A stretch of 64,000 bases of DNA from Branchinecta lynchi (Eukaryota > Arthropoda > Branchiopoda > Anostraca > Branchinectidae), in contig JAKZAP010000007.1 of assembly GCA_023053575.1 (NCBI GenBank), positions 25,507,464 through 25,571,463 on the forward strand, given 5' to 3'. Both the position numbers and the translations under genes were made by a program. Below the pieces are notes generated by a model, which saw only the letters and a list, made by a program, of their open reading frames with translations, was not told the origin of the DNA and did not search any database. Positions 45,855 to 56,246 of this stretch are shown one piece after another (positions within the stretch are counted from its first letter, which is position 1; every line of letters begins with the position of its first letter).

Positions 45855-45884
45855 CTGACGAGGACCTTTGCCAAGGGGCCGAAA
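45855..45884 (+). ncRNA. Hammerhead-ribozyme-like core, copy 7 (best candidate)
   Basis: CTGACGA, hairpin GGACCTTT-GCC-AAGGGGCC (pairs G-C, G-C, then C-G, C-G, U-G, U-A, U-A), then GAAA. Downstream 'cgctgccaaagcatcg' can form a short stem and loop, followed by the cleavage-type triplet GTA. 'atgacagc' just 5' of the core pairs with 'gctgacat' 3' of GTA apart from one A-A mismatch, giving stem I. Core, stem II and stem I are all present; three extra bases after GAAA make stem III irregular. Confidence 0.55.
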
Positions 45885-46030
45885 CATCGCTGCCAAAGCA
45901 TCGTAGCTGACATATCAGTTGTATGCATTATTTGAATATAAGAAATGAAAGGTAGTAAGAAACCAGGCCTTAAAATCAGAAAAGCAAGAAACATGAAAAT
46001 AAACACAAGCAATGCTATGGTGATTACAAC

Positions 46031-46677
46031 TCAGAATATATTAGCTTCGAACTGATCAAAATATGTATACGTTTGCACAGGGGTAGCCCAGCTGCTGTCT
46101 CCACCACCGAAGAAAGTGGAGAAGTAAATCCCAGCACTGTTGACGCTGTTGTAGAGTCTCCAAACCATGTTATCAAACTGGAAGGCCACGCCGTTGATAT
46201 TGATGTAGACCATACCGTCACTTTTTGGCCCAGAGGAGTCTACACTGTTCAGCCTAATACGGACGGTAACATCATTCCAGGTCGGAGCGGGTTCAAACTG
46301 AAGGCCGGAACCACGCCATAACGATACCCCAGTTGTTCCGTCAAAGACCGTTGGTACATCCCCCCAGTCAATCGTCGACCCCTCAGGTGGGTAAACGTAA
46401 GCTTCGCCAATCCCGCCCTGGCGCCACATGACACGCAGCGACCCCCCTTTAGGTGAGTAATTTCCTCCACTGGCACCTTCTCCGATGAAAAAGCCTGGAA
46501 GCTTGCCTCCTTTAACCCAGTCGAAGTTTGAGTTGAACCGGAGTTTGTACTTGACTTCAAGAGTGTCCGATGATGTCAGTCCAGTTTCGTTTCTCGCGTT
46601 AAATTGACAGCCTCCTCGAACTGGACCTGCTGCTGTATAGCTCCCTTCAGGATATCTGATTTTCAGAACAGATAGAT
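46031..46677 (-). CDS. PL14 lyase, catalytic exon
   Basis: 647 nt, acceptor 'aataatttag|ATC', open to TGA at 46031-46033 (215 codons). Starts LSVLKIRYPEGSY after the split Asp codon. Holds all recognised PL14 motifs and the C-terminal block NMVWRLYNSVNSAGIYFSTF. Serves as the intact template against which the damaged copy at 58306-60498 can be judged. Confidence 0.92.
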
Positions 46678-49613
46678 CTAAATTATTAAAAAAATGGGTT
46701 TTACTTTAAAGCACAACTCTTACTAGAAATGATGTTTCACGACGAAATGGCTCACAAAGATCGGTTTTCGAAAATATAATTACTTGCTTAAATTGGCGAT
46801 TTTCTAATTAGCGCTTGTAGTCTCTATCCAGCCTTCCTGCTCTCCGACGCGGCCGTTAGGACGCAAAAGATTTGAAAAGTAAACGCGCCGTGGTTAAAAA
46901 AAAAGTGGGAAAACCAAGCAAAATAAAAGAATTCCAAGACAGTTGGTAGACGTGATTGATGGAGCTGTCGGCGGACCTTGAAGCTTTAGAGCGTGTTCCA
47001 CCCTTCTAACAATAGTTACTATTAGTTACTATTTCCGTTCCATCCTCACGAAAAGTTACTACGCTGACCGTTCCAACCTTGTCGGAATAGTAACTAATAG
47101 TTACTATTTGCTTACCATGCTCGGGACCGTAGTAAGCGTAGTCACTACGCATCTCTGTAACGTGATTGGTCGGATTCGCCCCTGGCGTGCGATCCTGCTG
47201 GAAAATAGAAAAATCGTTCCAGCCTTGACGGCAAAAACCAGAATTCGTGACGTCATGCGTAGTAACTGCGGTAAGTAGGATGGAACACGCTCTTAGGCTA
47301 AGTATGCGGGGCATGACGGTCAAAACTTGGCTCTGCTGAAAAAGCGCTGAACGAATCAATGGCGAAAAGAGGGAGATTTCAGAAGCTTATAATGTCGTGA
47401 GGGAGCTAAGGGTCATGGAAAAGGCAAAATAACCAAGATGGGTCCTTTAAAGTAGTTTAAAGCTATGAAATGCTACCGCTAAGATTCAATCGGCCTTTTC
47501 CCATTCCGTGGTAATAAAACGGCAGCCTCTTGGTACGACTTATTTCTTTAGACCCGCTTAGACGGCGCTCGCAGAGTTCGTAAAGTTTTTCCGCCTGCAG
47601 TGAGCGTGTTCCACCCTTCTAAGAATTTAGTAACTATCGGTTACCATTTTCGTTCCAACCTCGTAAAAAGTTACTATGCTGACCGTTATAACCTTCTCAA
47701 AATAGTGACTATTAGACATTATTTGCTGATCATGCTCGGAAGCGTGCTAAGCGTGGTAACTACGCATCTGTGTAACGTGATTCTGCTGGAAAACAGAAAA
47801 ATCGTTCCAGCTTGACGGTAAAAACCAGAATTCGTGACGTCATGCGTAATAATTAAAGTATAAAAAAAAATGAAAGAATAAGAAAATAATAAAATTAATG
47901 TGAAAAAAACGTGTTCAAAATTAATTTGTTATTTGTCCGTTATTAATATGTTGTCCATCCTATTTCATTATTTATCATCAAAAAATAAAAAGAATGTGAA
48001 AATAATAACCATGTTCGAAATTAGTTTGTTATTTGTTCGTTCTTAATATTTTTTCCCTCCCATTTAATTATTTTTTGCCAACCGCTATGGATATCGCTAT
48101 TGAAAATATTTTGACCTCACGGGGCAAAAGGGCTCAACGATCCGAGACTCGTTTTAACCGCTTGTGCAAACCCTGGGATATGGGCGATATCAGACGTCAC
48201 TGTCATCAAAGAAGAAGAAGAAAACCCTTTTGCCCCTTCATATGTTTATTTGGTAACTTTGGAAGGAAGGACCAGGTCCACCTTGCTAGTTCGGAATGCC
48301 TGGTCCTAGGACGGCTCCGAAAAAAAAAACAAGGATTTGAAGGAACGGCGAAAACCCGTCTTGGAGTTTTGAGCCCTTCGCCCCCTGCTGTCAAAATATT
48401 AAGAACGGACTTCATTTCATAACGGTTGACAAAAAAATAATTAAAATGGAACGGATAAAATATTCAGAACGGACAAATAACAAACTAATTTCGAAAACGG
48501 GTATTTTTTCAAGCATTTTGTTTCTCACATTAATTTTATTCTTTTCACATTCTTTTTATTTTATGTCAGACTTTAAATTTTTTTTTTTCAAGTATTTTTT
48601 ATTACTTTCTGTCAACCATTTTGAGCCTTTTTGCCCCGTCGTATCTGATAACAATCACACGTTGGATCTTGGTATGTTGAAAAGTCAGTGAGCAGTCAGC
48701 ACTAAAGTCGGAATCCAGGATTGACAAACCTGATGAAGTCTGACACAAGGTTTGGTAAAGCACTCATAGTAAGTAGCAGAGGCGTTTTAAACACGGCCAG
48801 GCTTAAGAGGCCAACATGAAACAACTAAAAATAGCCAAACGGCACTTAGGAATCATGCCCGGGCCACACTGTAGCCACACATGGTAATAAAGCCGGTAAT
48901 AAGACAGTCTTACGGTCGAAATTGGAAAGAAAAGACGCAGAAAACGTAAAAGAGACGAGATGGAAAAATCAATCTCCGCCATTTTGAACCGTAACTTTGG
49001 ACCAATCACAGACGTTAGTCACTGACTTTAGCTAGTTTTGTTTTACCTATGAGTGATGATGGTGGTAATATATCTTGAATTTATTCGTTCAAGGTGGGAA
49101 AAGGATGAAACGTAAGAGTGGGTAATGACCAAATTAACGAACCAAATTACGTACAGATGTCACTAAATGTGGCCCGAGCATCAGTCTGAGAATCAAACAT
49201 GAGAAACCGGAATAAATAGAACGTGGCTTAAATTCGGTCTGCCAGTTCACTGCGCACTTCTGCGGGTCCTTGCGTCACAATCTATCTTATTTCCAAACCG
49301 GCTGTCATCCATATCCCAATATGACATTTCACGTTATTTGTTTTAGTGTTCCGTATTTCTCTATCTTTAGTTTGTTTGTTCTGCTCCGCTGTTGGTTTTC
49401 TTCTTCCGCGGATTATCAATACAAATATTAGTACTCGATAATTACCACTTAGAGGTCCATAGTCCATGTTGTCCTGCCCAAAATCTGCTCTAGTTACATA
49501 CCAAGGGTAGGTTCCTTTCACTGGTGGGTTCGGAAAAAGTGTGTCAAACGGTAGCTGCAAAGCAGAGCAGCATGCTACGACGCTAAGTGATCCTATAATC
49601 GCTGCTTGTCTTC
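46031..49613 (-). CDS. Secreted PL14 polysaccharide lyase (alginate-lyase-like), two exons seen
   Basis: PL14 enzymes cleave uronate-rich polysaccharides such as alginate by beta-elimination and serve as secreted digestive enzymes in algae-eating invertebrates. Exons on the minus strand: 49613-49446 and 46677-46031, phase 1 at the junction. The upstream exon continues an N-terminal hydrophobic run (AAIIGSLSVVACCSALQL, a signal peptide) and lacks a Met before it, so the start lies in an unseen exon to the right. The main exon has VKGGKLPGFFIG, then GGSLRVMWRQ and GEAYVYPPEG. The spacing S, R(+2), Y(+14), Y(+16) equals that of the catalytic Ser/Arg/Tyr/Tyr set of the Aplysia PL14 enzyme AkAly30 as I recall it. 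It ends FFGGGDSSWATP ... FDQFEANIF, stop 46031. Substrate is inferred from family only. Confidence 0.88.
46710..47446. mobile_element. piggyBac-like MITE family C, split by a PIF-like MITE
   Basis: TTAA at 46706-46709 and 47447-47450; ends AGCACAACTCTTACTAG and AAGATGGGTCCT. The insert 46989-47292 with its TTA duplication interrupts it. Lies in the PL14 intron, only about 30 bp upstream (gene sense) of the catalytic exon. Confidence 0.85.
46989..47292. mobile_element. PIF/Harbinger-like MITE family D (304 bp)
   Basis: Ends GAGCGTGTTCCACCCTTCTA and GTAGGATGGAACACGCTC, with TTA on both sides (46986-46988, 47293-47295). Internal 'aatagttactattagttac' and 'cgtgacgtcatgcgtag'. Sister copies at 54476-54770 and (truncated) 47602-47850. 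Confidence 0.87.
47602..47850. mobile_element. MITE family D, truncated copy
   Basis: Starts GAGCGTGTTCCACCCTTCTA and follows family D to 'gacgtcatgcgtaataa', where the right end is missing. Confidence 0.75.
47860..48645. repeat. AT-rich foldback repeat, about 780 bp
   Basis: 47885-48100 (fragments such as 'aattagtttgttatttgttc', 'gaatgtgaaaataat') is mirrored by 48420-48640 ('gaacggacaaataacaaact', 'ttattcttttcacattc'). The spacer contains 'ggggcaaaagggctcaacg' and the inverted 'gagcctttttgccccgtc'. The 129-codon open frame inside (48033-48422) has no recognisable domain and is not called a gene. Confidence 0.65.
48646..49445. other. PL14 intron, includes a dispersed repeat also at 52378
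   Basis: 48950-49150 matches 52378-52560 in the same orientation ('gacgagatggaaaaatc', 'catctccgccattttgaacc', 'ggtggtaatatatcttgaa'). Otherwise nothing recognised. Confidence 0.55.
49446..49613 (-). CDS. PL14 lyase, signal-peptide and linker exon
   Basis: Acceptor 'ttttctacag|GAA', donor AAGTG|GTAATT, 168 nt, phase 1 in and out. Encodes RQAAIIGSLSVVACCSALQL then PFDTLFPNPPVKGTYPWYVT and RADFGQDNMDYGPLSG. The hydrophobic AAIIGSLSVVACC stretch with a small-residue end is a signal-peptide core. No in-frame ATG precedes it; a TTG-started reading through the acceptor is not credible, so the initiator is in an upstream exon. Confidence 0.8.
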
Positions 49614-49833
49614 CTGTAGAAAACAAGTGTATACACTGTAAAAAGTCCGAATACCGATTAAGGTTAACTATAGAACTCTGCTCTACTGAGATAAGATTAA
49701 TCCGAACTAGACCTACGTTGCCTGGGCAACGTGAAGTGTTGCGGCAACCTTTGTCCGGCTTCGCCGACTAAAGTGTTGCGGCAACCCTAGTCCGGCTTCG
49801 CCGACTAAAGTGTTGCGAGAGCAACACTTTGGT

Positions 49834-51480
49834 TTTGTTTCTCCCCTGTCGGTTAAATGCTGAAGTTGCCAACTTATCGAAGTTTTTAAAAGGTATGTTC
49901 TATAAAAGAATCATCACATGATCAAAAGCTATTGTTCAGCGTTGTAAAAACAACAACAATGGAATATCGGAAGAAGGGACTAAATTGACTTCGCAGTCAG
50001 TTGAACTTTAATCCTTTTCAATCGTAGACATCGTAACGGATGAAAACTTGGAACAATATCTTATATAATCTAGTTGGTATTATAAAGCTATCCGTAACTT
50101 TTCAGGATTAAAATCTCGTCGATGACACTATTAACTATTAAGAAACTACCTCATTGTTCTACATTATCGTTTGTACCCGTTGCGTAAATAGTTAATCCTA
50201 GGTTACAGCGACAGACCATCGATGCAAACTTTCTACCGTCAGGCTTATATAAATCGAATACAATGTGCAGCAATTTACAAAAGTTCTAGCCCCTCGTGGA
50301 CCGATTCTTAGTTACAAGTCTCTCTCCCGTGATAGACATCAAGTTCACCGTATAAAAATAATGGGTACACCAGCGAGCAGAAGTTGTAAACCCCTCAGCC
50401 CTGAAGATGATTGTAGCATAACAGCCGCTTATTACTTACAAGCCCCTTGCATGTCTTACAATTGGGAACCAAACTGTTCTTACCATCGAATACACAGGAA
50501 ACAAATAACAGGTATAACAAATAGCAAAAGCTGCAAACCCCTCATTGCCGAAGAAGATTATGAGCCAACAGTTGACTGTTGCATACATGTCCCCTACACG
50601 TCTCACAACTGATATCGCCTATTTTTGGTTTCAGTGTGTACGTTACTGCTGAAGTTGTCAACCCCTTTAAACTTTCAAACTGGTTTTGTTTCTTCGCTGT
50701 CGGTTAATGCTGAAGTTGTCAACTTATCGAAGCTTTTTAAACGGGATGTTCTAAAAAAGTTAATCATATGATCAAAAGGTATTCTTCACCGTTGTAAAAA
50801 CAAGAACAGAATAATATAGGAAGAAGGGACTAAATTAACTTTGCAGTCAGTTGAACTTTATCCTTTTCAATCGTAGACATCGTGACGGATGAAAACTTGG
50901 GACAATATCTTATATAATCTAGTTGGTATTATAAAGTTATCCGTAACTTTTCAGGATTAAAATACCATAGATGACACTATTAACTATTATGAAACTACCT
51001 CATTGCTTTACATTTTCGTTTGTATCTGTTGTGTAAACAGTTAATCCTAGGTTACATTGATAGACCATCGAAACAAACTTTCTTACCGTCAGATTTACAG
51101 AAATCGAATACAGTGTGCACCAATTTGCAAAAATTCCTAGCCCCTCGTGAACCGATTCCTACTTACAAGTCCCTCCCCCGTGATATACATTAAGATAAGT
51201 TAACTGAAAACATTAAGTTAACCGACAACACATAACGGGTACACCAGCTAGCATACCTTACCATCGGGAACCAAATTGTTCTTACCATCGAATACCCCGG
51301 AAACAAATAACAGGTAAACCAACTAGCAAAAGCTGAAAACCCCTCATTGCCGAAGATGATTATGAGCTAACAGTCGACTGTTGCTTAAAAGTTCCCTACA
51401 TGTCTCATAACTGGTATCGCCTATTTTTGGTTTCAGTGTACCTTACTACTGAAGTTGTCAACCCCTTTGAAATTTTCAAA
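49834..51480 (+). repeat. Two direct 0.85-kb units
   Basis: Unit 1 (from 49834) and unit 2 (from 50685) are offset by about 851 bp and share most of their length, for example 'ctgtcggttaa', 'caatatcttatataatctag' and 'aacccctcattgccgaaga'. A third partial start is at about 51430. 49730-49830 adds two units of 'gtccggcttcgccgactaaa'. Open frames inside are not conserved between units, so no gene is called. Confidence 0.75.
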
Positions 51481-51639
51481 CTGGTGTATCTCATGAAGGA
51501 ATTTTTGTACCAAAAAATGGATGACATATACTTTGATCAGCTCATCAATGGCTATCAATTGCCGTCGAAAAAAGAATTCTACCTGTCTTAGTTCAAAAGT
51601 TGAATTTTTTGCCGTAGGCCAACTTTCTAACGTCACGAC

Positions 51640-52260
51640 TTAGAAAGGAGCAAAGGATAAGCTCTAGTTTCTTTAGCAATTAGAGAACTTTTAAAGTTTA
51701 AGAGGCACATCTGATACCGTTACTCTACCGCAAACCCAAGTGCAAAAAAAAAATATGATAAACTCAGCTGAAATCGTCGCAGACATGGATGAAAACAATA
51801 TACGGCAGCACTTTCGGACCCGTGGGAAAAAGCCACTTTTTTGTCTCTGTAGATTTTTCTATTTATCACTCAAAGAAGATATGTTGGCTGTGGGGCCGGG
51901 TAACTGTAGCATATATTTAACACTTATAAATTTTAGTCCATCTTCAATCTGAAACTGGTGCCTGCCTGCTTGCGTGCTAGAACGGAGCTTTCCACTCGAA
52001 AGCAGAAACATGGTTTGATGAAACGAAAGGTTCGCTACACAACTTCAGATGGTCCTCTCTGATATAGGCTATACAACTCCACTTCACTTCGCAAACCGTA
52101 GGCTCTGGCTCGAGGACAAGCAAAAACCATCCTTATTGGCCCCAGGCAAGAGTTCTACGGAGCTTTCCAAAATGTAATGTCCTATTCATCAATCCGGCTT
52201 AAGGTCCACACTTTCCGTAAAAACCGAGCAGGTTAGACCCTTCCCAGTTACCAGGAATAA
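51640..52260. other. Intergenic stretch, nothing recognised
   Basis: No coding similarity or clear repeat seen in this stretch between the tandem units and the 52.3-kb dispersed repeat. Confidence 0.5.
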
Positions 52261-52377
52261 AATGAAATCGGCGGCAAGAGACAAGATTTATCCCAGTAGT
52301 AAATACTGCAAGATCGCTCTGATGGGATGTCTTAGTGATGGGATACGGTGTGATCTGTTGAAGAAAAGATAATATAG

Positions 52378-52560
52378 ACGAGATGGAAAAATCCATCTCC
52401 GCCATTTTGAACCGTAACTTTGAACCAATCACAGACAACAGTCACTGATTTTAAGCTAGTTTAGTTTACCTATGAATGATGATAGTGGTAATATATCTTG
52501 AAGTTTTCCGTTCCAGGTGTGACCACGATGAAACGTAAGAGTGTGTAAATAACCATATTA
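52378..52560. repeat. Second copy of the 48950 dispersed repeat
   Basis: Matches 48950-49150 in direct orientation at roughly 85-90% by eye. It may mark the tandem duplication that produced two PL14 genes, or be an ordinary dispersed repeat. Confidence 0.55.
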
Positions 52561-52686
52561 CGTACAGTTTATGAACCCGTTTGTCCGCCCGTTACCATGA
52601 CAGCTGTCGATGAGTTTAGGTGATATTGTTCATATTTTATGTGGGGATCATAGCTAGGTCAATGTACAGGAACAAGTTCATACATC

Positions 52687-54456
52687 CAGGGGCGTCACTT
52701 TGGAGGGGGGTGGGGCCGCGGAGCGCCGGCAAACACACGTGAAATAAAATTTTGTATTCTTTTGTCGGGCGTCGGTCGACTCGTCGAGTTATATGGTCTT
52801 TTTACAGGCAAGAAATCAAATTTTGCAATTATTTGTTGGATAAAACACAGAGGAAATTGATCTGTGTGTGCATTTATCAAGCCAGGGGTGTTCTGGTCGG
52901 CACATTGGGTTCTTTTTATACAGAAGAAATAAAATTTTGTATGCTTTTGTCGGGCGTCGGTCGACTGGTCGGCATATAGGGTTCTGCAAACAGTTGCCGG
53001 GCGCACCCGGAAAGTTTAAGTCCCGTCGGAACATCAAGTTACTTTTACACCTCAGAAATCAAGGTCTGTGCATTCTTGTCGGGCAAAACACAGGCATTCT
53101 CGGTATTCTCTGGCACATCAGGTTCTTTTTACTCGTAAGAAATCTAATTCTGTAAACATTTGTCGGGCGCATCCGGAAAACTTAAGTTTCGTCGGCACAT
53201 CGGCTTCTTTTTACACGTAGAAAATAAAGTTCTTTACGGTCTTGCTGGGCAAAACGCAGAAGAAAGCGAATCCTGAATGCCTGTGTCGTGCGTCGGTATT
53301 CTTGCCGGCACATCCAGTTTTGTACGTAAGAAATCAACTTATGCAATTGTCGGGCGAACCCAGAAAGTTTGTCCCGTCGGCCGATCGGGATCTTATTACA
53401 CGTAATTAAACAAATTCCTTAAACTTTTGTCGGGCATATCTTGAAAGTTTGTCTCATCGGCAAATCTAGATGTTTCTCGACGTAAGAAATCCAATAACTG
53501 CAAAGTCTGATCGAACTAACACTGAAACTTTTAACATTTTTTGACGGACAGATTTTTATTTCACAGGTTGCCTTACTTTTATTTCGGAACGCAGAAAGGC
53601 GCTCTGCTCATCAGCGCATTTCAAAGTATTCTCTGTTGGGAAGAACGGGGGTTAATTTTAGTTTGTAGTTTGGGCTTGACATTCTTGTGGATTTCAAACA
53701 GAGTAAAAACTAGAACTTGAATCGTAGGCGTAGATCAATTTTTCCGGAAAAAGGCGGATTTAAAAAGTTTTAGCCTGCGGCGCTTAAGTTTTAGCTTGTT
53801 CTGGGTACAGTCGTTGGAAGCTTTGCTTTTTAGCGAAATTTTCACTGAAGAACAGAAGCTGTGAATTTAAAAATACAAATTTACATTAAAGGAATAATCT
53901 TAACTGATGCATTACAATCAGTTTAAAAAAAATTTCGCCTGCGACGAATTTCGTAGTGTATTTGGAAGAAAGTGTTTCATTTAGAACGTGTTTCATTTTA
54001 GAACTGAAATTCTTGGGGGCTTGAAACACATTAACAGCTAGAACTTGTATGGTGGGTATAACTAAATGTTTCCGCAAAAAAGGCAGATTAAAAACTTTTG
54101 CCGGCGGCGCTTAGTTTTAACTTGTTTTGGGTACCTTCGAAGCTACGTTGTTGGAAGCACTTTTGAACGTAAGCTGAAATGATAAGCTAATATGTGAAAC
54201 TAAATATACAAATTTACATTAAAGGAATTATCTCAACCGATGCATCACAACGATGATGAAATTTTATTTATGCAATTAGGAAGAGGAAAATAGTGCAGTA
54301 TAGAATTAGTTTTATTCTACTTTTTTCAATTAATTTTATACCGGTTCTATTCTATGCTATCGAGAAAACGTCATGTTTTGTCGGCAAAATTTTCGAGTCC
54401 GTTGGCATAAACTGGACATCCCTCCCCCCAAAGGTAAAAGGCTAGTGACGCCCCTA
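52687..54456. mobile_element. hAT-type element, 1.77 kb, non-autonomous, with internal repeat array
   Basis: Ends CAGGGGCGTCACTTTGGAGG and AGTGACGCCCCTA, inverted for the outer 14 bases apart from the last base. Flanks CATACATC (52679-52686) and GATACATA (54457-54464) match at 6 of 8. The interior 52740-53540 repeats 'tttgtcgggc', 'cggcacat' and 'ctttttacacgtaagaaat' at intervals of roughly 90-170 bp. No transposase frame. Confidence 0.72.
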
Positions 54457-54475
54457 GATACATATCGTATATTTA

Positions 54476-54770
54476 GAGCGTGTTCCACCCTTCTAACAAT
54501 AGTTACTATTAGTTACTATTTCTGTTCCATCCTCACAAAACGTTACTACGCTGACCGTTCCAACCTTGTCGGAATAATAACTAATAGTTACTATTTGCTT
54601 ACCATGCTCGGGAGCGTAGTGACCACGCATCTCTGTAACGTGATTGGTCGGATTCGCCCCTGGCGTGAGATCCTGCTGGAAAATCGAAAAATCGTTCCAG
54701 CCTTGACGGCAAAAAGCCAGAATCGTGACGTCATGCGTAGTAACTACGGTAAGTAGGGTGGAACACGCTC
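54476..54770. mobile_element. PIF/Harbinger-like MITE family D, complete copy (295 bp)
   Basis: TTA at 54473-54475 and 54771-54773; ends GAGCGTGTTCCACCCTTCTA and GGGTGGAACACGCTC. It lies 20 bp from the right end of the hAT-type element. Confidence 0.87.
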
Positions 54771-55500
54771 TTAGTGAAAGAGGAGGGACTCAGATTAAGA
54801 AAGGGACGAAAGGTTCGTTTAAAGCAATAGCAACAGCCGATTAAGGGGTAAGGAGCCATACTGAACCCAGAGCCAAACTTTTTCTTTTTATAACTGGTTA
54901 AGTTGCTCGCCCGGAAACCAGCAAAACACTAAGACTTGGCAGAAAAGTTAATTCTGAAGTTGATCAGGGCGTTGTTATAAAGGTTTGAACACATGCTTTC
55001 GGCTTTCGCTCCTTGTTCGCAACTGCGCTTTTCTTGTCGTAGTTCGACCGGAATCCGGACAAAACCGAGAATTTCGTAAGAGTTGTAACAAGTTCTTGAG
55101 TGGATCGATAGTGTATACAGTTTTGTTGGCCGTTGGCTTGGCGGTTGCTTAATTTCCGTTGTCAAACTCCGTCAGAGTTAACTGTTTGCCTCAGTCCTTG
55201 CCCGATTGCCGTTTTATCCACCTTGAAGACAAACTTCGAACTTTCTAGCTCATCAAGTTCGACGTTCAAACTCTAAAGGATATGAAGAAGAAGAAAAAAT
55301 GGCAAGACTACAACGATACAGATTTTGGAATTTACCGACTAGACAAAAGATTAGTGCTAAAAATGGATTAGATTAGAACACTGATTTTAAAGGAAGCTTG
55401 AAGTTGAAGGTAACCTCAAAAACTCAGCTAGTATCCTGTTACTAGTGCTACCGTATTGTTATAGCCTACAGATTACAGAAGATAAATATTCCTTGAGCCT
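54771..55500. other. Decayed HINE satellite units, otherwise nothing
   Basis: 54830-55090 contains phrases of the HINE satellite ('gattaaggggtaaggag', 'cggaaaccagcaaaac', 'ttctgaagttgatcag'), strongly diverged. No gene. Confidence 0.5.
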
Positions 55501-55512
55501 AAGCTGACTTGG

Positions 55513-55690
55513 AAACATATTCAAATAATGCAAAAAACGGATACGTCAGCTACGCGGCTTTGGCAGCGATATTTCGGTCTTTCTTCGCAAGGATCCTGGC
55601 CAAGTTCGACAGCCTAACGAGGACCTTGCCAAAGAGGGCTGACATATCGCTGCCAGAGCAGTGTAGCTGACGTATCCGTTTTATGTATTA
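55513..55690. repeat. Head-to-head pair of hammerhead-type repeats
   Basis: Minus-strand copy 55600-55513 (GAAA at 55575-55572, then 'tatcgctgcc' and 'gtagctgacgtatccg') faces a plus-strand copy 55605-55690 (CTAACGA at 55614-55620, 'tatcgctgccagagcagtgt', 'agctgacgtatccgtttt'). Both cores carry substitutions. In the plus copy CGCTG pairs with CAGTG to make a good stem III. Confidence 0.6.
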
Positions 55691-56246
55691 TTTCATAGAT
55701 TATAAAAGCCATGATCTCTTACTTAATGAATGATTAAATATAAGATAATGAGATTCACAAAGACTGTTAAGTCTGGAAAGAGAACAATTAAACATACCGG
55801 ATAACTTCCCCATGACATATAAGTTAAGACGCACTTTACGTTCTACAGAACAAGTTAGTGTTGCACTCGGTATTTATTGCGTCGGAAACAGTTTGGAACG
55901 TCTTATCTTTTTGTCAGTGTCAAATATTATGTTCAAATAGTTAATGTCAACAGAATGCAACACGACAATGTTTGCGTAACGATACTGGAGCAATGCGGTA
56001 TATTGCATTTATAATATAAGTAAGGTGTTCTAATTTTCTTATACCTTGACTTCCTTCCTCCTTCTTAATTGACAAACAAGGCTCCGACTAATCCGACTTT
56101 TTGGGAAAGAACGTGAAGTAGTCTGATCAGTGACCAAGATCATTTTGATATGATCACACTTCTTTCCAGTTTCTTGTTTGCAGACACAACGATTCGTCGA
56201 TCCTTATGACATAACCTCGGACATAACGTGAAATTAATTCACTAAT
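55691..56246. other. Intergenic stretch, nothing recognised
   Basis: AT-rich sequence without coding similarity, RNA gene or repeat that I could identify. Confidence 0.5.

Larger units (their letters stand above)
49634..52310. repeat. TA-flanked MITE copy apparently split by about 2.5 kb
   Basis: 49634-49712 is the left half of the 168-bp MITE (TA then CACTGTAAAAAG ... 'gataagattaatccgaacta'). The right-half motifs 'agacaagatttatcccagta' and 'aaatactgcaag' appear at about 52264-52310. The terminal part of the right end is lost. The enclosed DNA includes the tandem duplication at 49834-51480. Confidence 0.5.

Noticed and set aside
48033..48422. 129-codon open frame as a host gene
   Set aside because: It lies across the spacer of an AT-rich foldback repeat, has no recognisable domain, and the opposite strand is also open.
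49282..49626. A 114-residue open frame starting at 49626 as a complete small secreted protein
   Set aside because: The first codon is TTG, not ATG, and the sequence before it is a good splice acceptor (ttttctacag). The frame passes through a GT donor at 49445-49444. It is an internal PL14 exon.
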